Source of the DNA: an uncultured Eisenbergiella sp.
GTDB lineage: Bacteria > Bacillota > Clostridia > Lachnospirales > Lachnospiraceae
Direction: 5' to 3'
NCBI GenBank assembly: GCA_904392525.1
Contig: CAJFMW010000004.1
Span: 1 to 64,000, forward strand
DNA: 64,000 nt
Made by a program: the position numbers and the translations under genes. The notes under the pieces were generated by a model. The model worked only from the letters and a program-made list of their open reading frames with translations, was not told where the DNA came from and did not search any database. The stretch's first letter is position 1. Each line of letters begins with the position of its first letter. This document shows positions 57,872 through 64,000 of this stretch, in pieces.

Positions 57872-57938
57872 CACAGTTCACTTCGCGCCATTCGCAGACA
57901 GCCGCCGCAACCGGATTTTTCCAGTTACGGCGGCTGTC
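57872..57938. repeat. Partial copy of the 31.9-kb element with its own hairpin
   Basis: ACAGTTCACTTCGCGCCATT followed by CGCA (57873-57896) matches 31858-31881 with one difference. A hairpin with 11-base perfect arms, GACAGCCGCCG (57897-57907) and CGGCGGCTGTC (57928-57938), follows. It is located between the ABC permease end and the response-regulator promoter. Confidence 0.75.
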
Positions 57939-57992
57939 AGAAAAGCGCACACGATTCTGTTTTTATGCTGTTTTGGGTCTTTCCAGACTGTC

Positions 57993-59006
57993 CTACCTGG
58001 CCCGGATCTCCTTACGCATGAAGCAGATATAGGACAGGGCGAACATGATAATTGTCAGCGCCAGCAGTCCCACCAGATGAGGCCATACCAGAAGCAAGCT
58101 CTGTCCAAGCGACAGATAGCCGCTGATGGCTCCCGACAGCTGCTGCGGCAGGATCACGTTGGTGGTCCGCACCGTAGGGTCCATAATGGTAGAAATCGCT
58201 TCGCTGTACAGGTAATAGGGAGAAAGTCTGTTCAGGCCGTACTGCAGGTCATAGTAATCGATCACCTGTCCCCAGGTCGTCACATTTTCCGTGGGATACA
58301 GCACTCCCATCAGCATATTGACCACCAGAGACATGAACAGCGCGAAGAAGATCCACAGGGCGATGACGATCATGGCCGAGGTCGCCGCATGGCGGCAGAC
58401 GACGGAGAAAAAGATTGACAGCGCCAGCCAGAAGCAGATATAAACGGAGGTGAAGAAAAGCATGGCAAAAATACGCCCCGCTTCGTCCGCCGTGGGCGGG
58501 ATTCCCACCGTGATCAGGCCTATGGCACTGATGATCAGCCCCATTCCGAACACCATGATAAAAATGACGGTAGCACCCGCCAGGAATTTTCCGTTAATGA
58601 CGGCATCCCGGTAGATCGGCTGGGATACCAGCCGGTTCAGCGTTCCTTCCGACCGCTCGCTGTTGATGGCGTCAAAGCCCAGCGTCAGCCCGACAAAGGG
58701 CCCGAGCAGCGCGATGAAGGAAAGGAACGAAGGGATCGATTCTCCGCTTAAGGTAAACAGCTTCAGGAAAATATTGTTCGGATCCGACTCCACCGCCTCG
58801 GAGAGCCCGGACAGCGCGCCGTAGATGCTGGCACAGCTCGTCAGCAGGATCAGCGCGAGGATGATTAAGAAGCGCCTGCTTCTCAAATGATCCGCCAGTT
58901 CCTTTCTGTACAGGGCATGCAGTCCGCTTCTGTACGGCTTTGCATCATCCCTGGTTTTTACGGAACGAAAGAAAACGTCCGCTCTTTTTCTGATCGAACT
59001 GAGCAT
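57993..59006 (-). CDS. ABC-2 type transporter permease
   Basis: A 337-aa membrane protein with six predicted spans. The family region FDAINSERSEGTLNRLVSQPI follows the first span, and C-terminal spans surround a long extracytoplasmic loop (VLYPTENVTTWGQVIDYYDL). ATG 59006 has GAAAGGAGAG upstream and lies 62 bases inside the ATPase gene end. It forms an exporter with the ATPase; cargo is unknown. Confidence 0.9.
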   Translation of the reverse strand: MLSSIRKRADVFFRSVKTRDDAKPYRSGLHALYRKELADHLRSRRFLIILALILLTSCASIYGALSGLSEAVESDPNNIFLKLFTLSGESIPSFLSFIALLGPFVGLTLGFDAINSERSEGTLNRLVSQPIYRDAVINGKFLAGATVIFIMVFGMGLIISAIGLITVGIPPTADEAGRIFAMLFFTSVYICFWLALSIFFSVVCRHAATSAMIVIALWIFFALFMSLVVNMLMGVLYPTENVTTWGQVIDYYDLQYGLNRLSPYYLYSEAISTIMDPTVRTTNVILPQQLSGAISGYLSLGQSLLLVWPHLVGLLALTIIMFALSYICFMRKEIRAR

Positions 59007-59955
59007 GTTCTTTCTCTCCTTTCTCAAAGTATCTGCGGTAGATTTCATCCAGGTCGCTTCCTCTCTGTCTTAAATGAGCAATGGTATAGCCGCCCTGCAG
59101 CGCCTTGCGGACCAGTTCTCTGCGCAAGTCCATCCGGGAGTAAACCACGTAATATTCCCCGTTATGCTCCACCCGGTCCACATTTCCCAGATTTTTCAGA
59201 AGCTCTGGGAATCCGCTGTCATCGGGTATTGCGGAAACCTCCAGCGCGCAGTGTCCCTCCTGCTGAAGCTCTTTTGCCAGCTCTTCAATCCTGCCACAGG
59301 CCACCAGCTTTCCTTCCACGAAAATGCCTACTCTGTCGCAGACCTGCTGCACCTGATAAAGCTGGTGGGAGGAAATCAGAATGGTCCGCCCTTCTTCTTC
59401 CGCCATCTGACGGATCAGCGTCATCAGTTCCCGCATTCCTTCCGGGTCAAGTCCCAGCGTAGGTTCATCCATGATGATCACCTTCGGGTCCTTGATCAGC
59501 ACATCCGCCACGCCGAGACGCTGCTTCATACCACGGGAATAGGTTCCTGTCTTCTGATCCGCCGCTCTGGTCATTCCCACTTTTTCCAGAAGAATATCAA
59601 TCCGCTCCTCCAGCTCTTTGCCGCCGAGGCCGTTCAGTCTTCCGGTAAACCGCAGATTTTCCCGTCCCGTCATATCCATATAAAAGCCAACGCTGTCCGG
59701 CAGATAACCCACGATCTGTTTTACCGCAATGGGGTCCCGCGTACAGTTTTTTCCATCAATAAACGCGGTTCCCGCCGTGGGCTCCGTCAGCCCAAGAAGC
59801 ATCAGCGTGGTCGTGGTTTTGCCCGCGCCGTTTGGGCCAAGCAGGCCGAAGATCTCGCCCTTTTTAATGTTCAGCGTCAGATTGTCGACCGCTTTCTTTT
59901 CTCCGTAGGCTTTGGTCAGACCCTTCATCTGTATGATCATTTTATCGTCTGACAC
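58945..59955 (-). CDS. ABC transporter ATPase
   Basis: A 336-aa nucleotide-binding subunit: Walker A GLLGPNGAGKTTTT, signature TYSRGMKQRLGVA, Walker B VIIMDEPTLGLD and the H-loop ILISSHQ. The C-terminal third is an added domain, as in drug and lipid exporters of the CcmA/DrrA type. The GTG start follows AAAGGAGGC. It overlaps the permease start by 62 bases. Confidence 0.94.
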   Translation of the reverse strand: MSDDKMIIQMKGLTKAYGEKKAVDNLTLNIKKGEIFGLLGPNGAGKTTTTLMLLGLTEPTAGTAFIDGKNCTRDPIAVKQIVGYLPDSVGFYMDMTGRENLRFTGRLNGLGGKELEERIDILLEKVGMTRAADQKTGTYSRGMKQRLGVADVLIKDPKVIIMDEPTLGLDPEGMRELMTLIRQMAEEEGRTILISSHQLYQVQQVCDRVGIFVEGKLVACGRIEELAKELQQEGHCALEVSAIPDDSGFPELLKNLGNVDRVEHNGEYYVVYSRMDLRRELVRKALQGGYTIAHLRQRGSDLDEIYRRYFEKGEKEHAQFDQKKSGRFLSFRKNQG

Positions 59956-59991
59956 GGCAATGCCTCCTTTCCTGTCTGTTTCATACGGCGG

Positions 59992-61212
59992 TTACCTCCT
60001 GCCGTATTTGCGGAACACATACACAAGTCCGCCGATTACACACAGGATGATCAGCACTGCCAACAGGCCCCAGATCGTCTGTGTCTTCACGGATACACGG
60101 AACTCTGCACTGGAGGTCGCCTCATCCGTTTCTGCCGTAAAGGTTGCCACATAGTCTCCCGTAATCGCATCGGAGCTGGGGGTCACGGTCGCAATCACTT
60201 CCACCGTGCTTCCCGCAGGAATGGAGTCGATCACGTTATCCTCCACGTTATAGGTTACCGTCCATCCGGAAGGAAGGGTTGAATTTAAGGAAACATTCTG
60301 CAGATCCACATTTCCGGTGTTGGTGATGTTCAGCGTCACATCCGACTCATCGTTCGCATGCGCGTCAAAGCTGAGTCTTCCGTCCGGCGTGCTTAAAGAA
60401 ATCCCATATGTACCGGTGATGACCACCTTCAGATCCGTGGTCAGCGTCTCGGATGCGGATACAGCGCTGCAGGAAATGTCGTATTCTCCCGCTTCCACAC
60501 CTTCCGGAGGAACAACCTCAACCGTCAGTCCCTGGCTCGCGCTGGACTCCACATCAATACCTGCCACAGATGCCGTTTCATCAGAAGGGGTGAAGCGTAC
60601 CTGCCAGCCGGAGGGAGCATTGGAAGAAAGGCTGTAGGACTGGGTGGAAAGGCCGTTGTTGATCAGCGTGGTGCTGAAGCTGAAGGTCGTTCCGGAAGTT
60701 CCTTCCTGTTCCGGATATTCCGTCGTAAAGCTTCCCGCTCCCGCGTTCACCTCATTTACCTGAAAAGAAAGCGTAAGGGAATCTTGGATTTCTTCGCTGA
60801 CAGAGGCGTCCACAACCACATCATAGGTGCCTTCCTCCAGCGCATCTGGAACGGTCAGATGAAGTGTAAGAGCGGTTCCTTCGCCGCCGTTTGCCACATG
60901 AACCCGGCTCACCTCATAGCTTCCGCCCTGCAGGTATCCTTCCCAACCTTCCGGAAGGGATGCGATTTCCACATCTGCATCCAGAGCGCTTCCGGACGTA
61001 TTCGTCAGGGTCAGCGTAATGTTCAGAGTCTCTCCCGGTGTGATCGTCATACCCGGATATTCTGTGGACAGCTCCAGGCCTCCCGCCGCATGTACGGTCC
61101 GGGCGCTTCCCCAGAACAAAACCAGCGCCATCATGGCCGCCGCGAATGCCGCAATCAAAATGTGCATTCCTTTTGAAGGCGTCTGCCTTCCGATTTTCAC
61201 TGCTTTTTCCAT
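59992..61212 (-). CDS. Secreted NEW3-domain protein anchored by C-terminal span
   Basis: A 406-aa protein with a signal peptide (about residues 1-42), three immunoglobulin-like NEW3/COG1470-type domains (for example TEYPGMTITPGETLNITLTL and LSSNAPSGWQVRF) and a C-terminal span (380-400) with a basic RKYGRR tail. It is rich in Ser and Thr with almost no cysteine. It precedes the ABC ATPase by 36 bases. Such proteins accompany ABC-2 exporters in several Clostridia, perhaps as an extracytoplasmic partner. Confidence 0.87.
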   Translation of the reverse strand: MEKAVKIGRQTPSKGMHILIAAFAAAMMALVLFWGSARTVHAAGGLELSTEYPGMTITPGETLNITLTLTNTSGSALDADVEIASLPEGWEGYLQGGSYEVSRVHVANGGEGTALTLHLTVPDALEEGTYDVVVDASVSEEIQDSLTLSFQVNEVNAGAGSFTTEYPEQEGTSGTTFSFSTTLINNGLSTQSYSLSSNAPSGWQVRFTPSDETASVAGIDVESSASQGLTVEVVPPEGVEAGEYDISCSAVSASETLTTDLKVVITGTYGISLSTPDGRLSFDAHANDESDVTLNITNTGNVDLQNVSLNSTLPSGWTVTYNVEDNVIDSIPAGSTVEVIATVTPSSDAITGDYVATFTAETDEATSSAEFRVSVKTQTIWGLLAVLIILCVIGGLVYVFRKYGRR

Positions 61213-61325
61213 AGGTTTTCAATTTCCTCCTTTTGCCTTCCCGGCTTTTTTCAAAAGGCGTCCTTTCGATCACAGCCGCCTTTTTTCTCGTTCTCTATCT
61301 TAGCAGAGAAAGCTTTAATGAACCT

Positions 61326-62357
61326 TTAGGAAGTTTGAAAATCCTGTGAAACCGGAGAACACCACTCCATCGTGTATTCCATCCGTCCCGTATCTTCCTC
61401 CGTTTCCCTGGAAACCACCGTCAGCCCCTCGCGCCGGTAAAAAGAGACGGCCCGCTCATTTTCCGCATAAACATGCAGAGAAAAAGAAGGATGCGTCTCC
61501 TTCACCCGGTTAAGGAGTTCTCTGCCGACTCCCTTCGAACGGGAGCCTGCCTCCACAAAAATGCCCGCCAGATAATTTCCCTGCAGCCCGGCGAAGCCCT
61601 GTATTTTTCCCTCTTCCTCACAGACAAAAATCTCCGCCTGCAGAAGCTGCTCTTTTACCGCTTCCGCATTGGACTCCCAGTATTCCCGCGGGATGAACGC
61701 GTGGGCCTCCAGATTTCCGTTCAGCCAGATTTTCATGACCTGTTCCATATCCTCCGGGGTAAATTTTCGAATTCCGTTTTCATGGACGTTTCCGCTGGTA
61801 TTTCCGCTGGCGTTTCTGCGGACATAAACCAGCCCGGTGATTCCGTTTTCGCTTTCCGTCCGGATCAGCCGCAGCTTCCTCTCCTTTTCCGACGTCTGAA
61901 ACAGGCGGATGCCGTCTCCAAGAAGGATGGGAAGAATGGAAATATGATAGACGTCTATCAGATCCTCCTCCATCAGCTGTCTGACGATGTCCGCTCCGCC
62001 GCAGATCCAGATATTTTTCCCTTCTTCCTTTTTCAGACTCTTCACCAGATCACAGGGAGACCGGTCCGTGAACAGAATCGGGGATTCTGCGGCTTTTTCC
62101 CCCTCTTCTGCCGTTCGGTGTGTGATCACCCAGGTGGTGAGTCCCTCGTAAACCCATTCTCCGGCGGACAGCTCCGTGGTTACCTGATGATAGGTATTCC
62201 AGCCCATGATCACCGTGTCCACCGTTTTGATAAAGTTCTCATAGGAATCCCCGTTTTCTGCGGATTCCTCCTGGCCGTTCATCCAGCCCACTCCGCCGTT
62301 GGGATCTGCGATGTATCCGTCCAGGCTCATACCGATGTATAGTACTGTTTTTCTCAT
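61326..62357 (-). CDS. Fusion of DHFR/RibD-like reductase and GNAT acetyltransferase
   Basis: A 343-aa protein. Residues 1-180 are a dihydrofolate-reductase/RibD C-terminal-type domain (VLYIGMSLDGYIADPNGGVG, VIMGWNTYHQV, NIWICGGADIVRQLMEEDLI). A short Asn/Gly/Ser linker (about 183-192) joins it to a GNAT domain (193-335) with the acetyl-CoA region VEAGSRSKGVGRELLNRV. Each half is complete. RibD-C-like proteins often replace YyaP/YwjB reductases of unknown role. GAAAGAGGAAAGGG precedes the ATG. Confidence 0.88.
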   Translation of the reverse strand: MRKTVLYIGMSLDGYIADPNGGVGWMNGQEESAENGDSYENFIKTVDTVIMGWNTYHQVTTELSAGEWVYEGLTTWVITHRTAEEGEKAAESPILFTDRSPCDLVKSLKKEEGKNIWICGGADIVRQLMEEDLIDVYHISILPILLGDGIRLFQTSEKERKLRLIRTESENGITGLVYVRRNASGNTSGNVHENGIRKFTPEDMEQVMKIWLNGNLEAHAFIPREYWESNAEAVKEQLLQAEIFVCEEEGKIQGFAGLQGNYLAGIFVEAGSRSKGVGRELLNRVKETHPSFSLHVYAENERAVSFYRREGLTVVSRETEEDTGRMEYTMEWCSPVSQDFQTS

Positions 62358-62512
62358 TTTCCCTTTCCTCTTTCTATTTCTTTAGTCAGTTCTTTTTTCC
62401 ACAGGACACACAGGACCATCGGCTGAATCCAGCCGGTGGCCCTGATTACATGGAATATTCTGATCTCTCATCACAAATGGGAAGCTGTCCGTTTTCTCAT
62501 AAACATCACGTT

Positions 62513-62734
62513 CTATTTTTCCTTACATTTAATCCCATAGTTTCCCCGGCTTCCATTTTCGTATCCGCGATAGACTTCATATAATTTTCCATCTATCATA
62601 ACCTCATCGTCGGCCGTGAACGTATAGGAATACCCATTTTCTCCGCAATATGCGGCAATCGCCTCCTTCGCTTTCGTAACGGTGGGATAATTCCCACCGT
62701 CTTCATAGGGAACCCAGAATGCTTTCTTAAACAT
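62513..62734 (-). CDS. Small hypothetical protein, 73 aa
   Basis: A 73-aa protein starting MFKKAFWVPYEDGG, with AGGAGGGG 7 bases upstream, which decides the start over ATG 62773. It has a helix (TVTKAKEAIAAYCGENGYSY) and a beta part (DEVMIDGKLYEVYRGYENG). No family recognised. It is flanked by unrelated genes. Confidence 0.7.
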   Translation of the reverse strand: MFKKAFWVPYEDGGNYPTVTKAKEAIAAYCGENGYSYTFTADDEVMIDGKLYEVYRGYENGSRGNYGIKCKEK

Positions 62735-62856
62735 ATATATCCCCTCCTGCCACATTTTAAACCGGCTTCCCATCTGCCAATATCTTCCATAGCCTCATTG
62801 TATCACTCTGGCGGGGATTTTTCATCTGTAAATGATGCCGCATGCGATGCAATTCT

Positions 62857-63456
62857 TTATCTCACGCTCCCCAGGGCCAGTTCCGCTTCAGCCCTCGCCC
62901 ATGCTGTCTGCCATGGTCTTGCCTCTATACAGGGAATTCCATACCTGCCGCAGAGCTCCGTAAGACGTTCTCCATAGGAAACGCTGATCCGGGCCCGGTA
63001 GTCCTGCGGGTCTCCTCCCTCCCGTTCCAGGTAATTTTTGACAATCTGCGCCGGATCCGGCTCCCGGACATAAAAGGCACAAATTTCCGGTCCCAAAATT
63101 GTGGAAATCCATTCCGGATTCAGAAAATCCCCTTCTATGATGACCGGAAGCCTGTCCTCCACATGTCTGAGCGCGATTTCCCGAAGCGCCGGGAACAGCT
63201 CCTTTCCCACATCCAGCAGCCAATCCACATTTTCCTCCAGACCGGCCTTCTGCCAGTCCCTTCCATGATCCCAGTAATGCAGCGCAGGAAGCTGTGCTTC
63301 GTCCGCCGCTGCTTTGACTGCGAGGTAAATATCGTCTGCTTCCAGAACCTGCGCGCCATGGTGCAGGGCAATTTCACGGGCAAGGGTTGATTTTCCTGTG
63401 CCGGAAGGGCCGCCCAAGAAGAGGACGGTCCAGGGGGTGAGGTGATTGTTATTCAT
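62857..63456 (-). CDS. P-loop kinase-like protein
   Basis: A 199-aa protein with Walker A GGPSGTGKSTLAREIA near residue 15 and a lid/second half resembling 2-phosphoglycerate kinase or gluconate kinase-type small kinases (VIIEGDFLNPEW, YVREPDPAQIVKNYLERE). Substrate unknown. TAAGGAG precedes the ATG. It is divergent from a toxin-antitoxin remnant. Confidence 0.82.
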   Translation of the reverse strand: MNNNHLTPWTVLFLGGPSGTGKSTLAREIALHHGAQVLEADDIYLAVKAAADEAQLPALHYWDHGRDWQKAGLEENVDWLLDVGKELFPALREIALRHVEDRLPVIIEGDFLNPEWISTILGPEICAFYVREPDPAQIVKNYLEREGGDPQDYRARISVSYGERLTELCGRYGIPCIEARPWQTAWARAEAELALGSVR

Positions 63457-63561
63457 GGGGATAACTCCTTAGCATTTTGAAAATTATATGGCTATTAAGT
63501 TAATTCTGCATTGCAATTAGCATATAATATAGGTGCAATAAACTTAAAAGGGGATGATAAA

Positions 63562-63837
63562 ATGGCTAATACTACAAATTTTAGTGTCCGCATGGACAGC
63601 GATATCAAAAGACAGTGTGAAGCGCTTTATGGTGAATTGGGAATAAACCTTACCACCGCTATCAATGTATTTTTGCGCCAGTCACTCCGCGTCGGCGACT
63701 TTCCTTTTGAAGTCAGGCTGGAACAGCCCAATAAGGAAACCATCGCCGCCATGTTAGAGGCTGAACGGATTGCCCACGATCCCAGGGTGAAGCACTACTC
63801 CGATGTGGAAGAAGCCCTCCGGGAACTGAAACGATGA
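63562..63837 (+). CDS. RelB/DinJ-family antitoxin
   Basis: A 91-aa ribbon-helix-helix antitoxin: TTNFSVRMDSDIKRQCEALY, GINLTTAINVFLRQSLR and a toxin-binding C-terminus (RVKHYSDVEEALRELKR). The start at 63562 follows AAAAGGGG; the frame reaches further up to 63511 but overlaps the promoter. Its stop overlaps the start of a deleted YafQ-like toxin gene as ATGA. A TATAAT lies at 63524, within an imperfect TTGCA...TGCAA repeat that could be the autoregulatory site. Confidence 0.9.
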   Translation: MANTTNFSVRMDSDIKRQCEALYGELGINLTTAINVFLRQSLRVGDFPFEVRLEQPNKETIAAMLEAERIAHDPRVKHYSDVEEALRELKR

Positions 63838-63961
63838 AACGCGATATTGTTTGGACAACAAAATTCAACCAGACTGGCTGCTCATCTACCGAATAGAAGA
63901 TGATGTACTGGTTCTGACTCTGGCCCGCACAGGAACACACAGTGACCTGTTCGATAAATGA
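63834..63961 (+). pseudogene. YafQ/RelE-type toxin, internally deleted
   Basis: The first codons (MKRDIVWTTKF) match the N-terminus of YafQ-type mRNA interferases. The end, in a different frame, reads QPDWLLIYRIEDDVLVLTLA and RTGTHSDLFDK, the conserved catalytic C-terminus. About half of the usual 90 residues between them is missing, and the two parts are out of frame near 63862-63868. The toxin is therefore inactive while its antitoxin gene is intact. Confidence 0.85.
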
Positions 63962-64000
63962 GAGGCAGCCGCCGTCCGGCCAGCTGAAACAGCTCTCACC

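Overview
The window is a roughly 52% GC stretch of a low-to-mid GC Firmicute chromosome. The organism is most likely an anaerobic gut Lachnospiraceae (Clostridia), by inference from protein style: an Ech-type hydrogenase, FeoAB with a DtxR-family regulator, many AraC and LacI regulators, intracellular glycosidases, uronate genes and AGGAGG ribosome sites. No rRNA, tRNA, phage or intact insertion sequence was seen. Species is not assigned.

Layout. 1-1741: the 3'-truncated end of an AAA+/DUF4143 ATPase gene and a HicB-like remnant. 1825-4225: hypC-hypD-hypE (minus strand). 4593-6322: plsY-like and a GT28 diacylglycerol glycosyltransferase (plus strand). 6340-13999: a tightly coupled minus-strand operon echABCDEF-hypF, encoding a membrane-bound, ferredoxin-linked [NiFe] hydrogenase and its carbamoyl/CN maturation factor. 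HypCDE lie only 2.1 kb further on; hypA, hypB and a large-subunit endopeptidase are not in the window. 14211-18115: an operon of two Gfo/Idh/MocA dehydrogenases and two TIM-barrel sugar isomerase-like proteins, facing an AraC regulator. 19375-22367: a membrane protein, another Gfo/Idh/MocA enzyme and a LacI regulator with no canonical start codon. 22499-31782: a uronate block with divergent uxaC and uxaA-uxaB, an RpiB/LacAB-type isomerase, an uncharacterised protein with a possible polysaccharide-lyase-like fold, and a frameshifted M20 peptidase.

32178-39234: a MATE exporter, an MBL-fold hydrolase, a TPM membrane protein with a zinc-ribbon partner, an Ala/Gln-rich secreted protein and a D,D-carboxypeptidase. 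39370-43820: a YkgJ-type cysteine-cluster protein, feoA-feoB with a small Cys-rich/HMA fusion protein, a DtxR-family repressor and an orphan HicB-like protein. 43825-55155: a two-component system, two GH31 enzymes, an AraC regulator, a GH42 beta-galactosidase and a GH43-like enzyme, a set suited to intracellular trimming of plant oligosaccharides, perhaps xyloglucan side chains. 55316-61212: a small gene under tandem LexA-like boxes, a second two-component system and an ABC exporter with a NEW3-domain protein. 61326-63961: a DHFR-like/GNAT fusion, a small orphan gene, a P-loop kinase-like protein and a RelB-type antitoxin whose YafQ-like toxin is deleted.

The most unusual signal is a scattered family of hairpin arrays in gene leaders. 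Individual hairpins keep a constant outer frame while the inner stem sequence changes on both arms together. A related-looking three-hairpin array sits in frame inside hypD.
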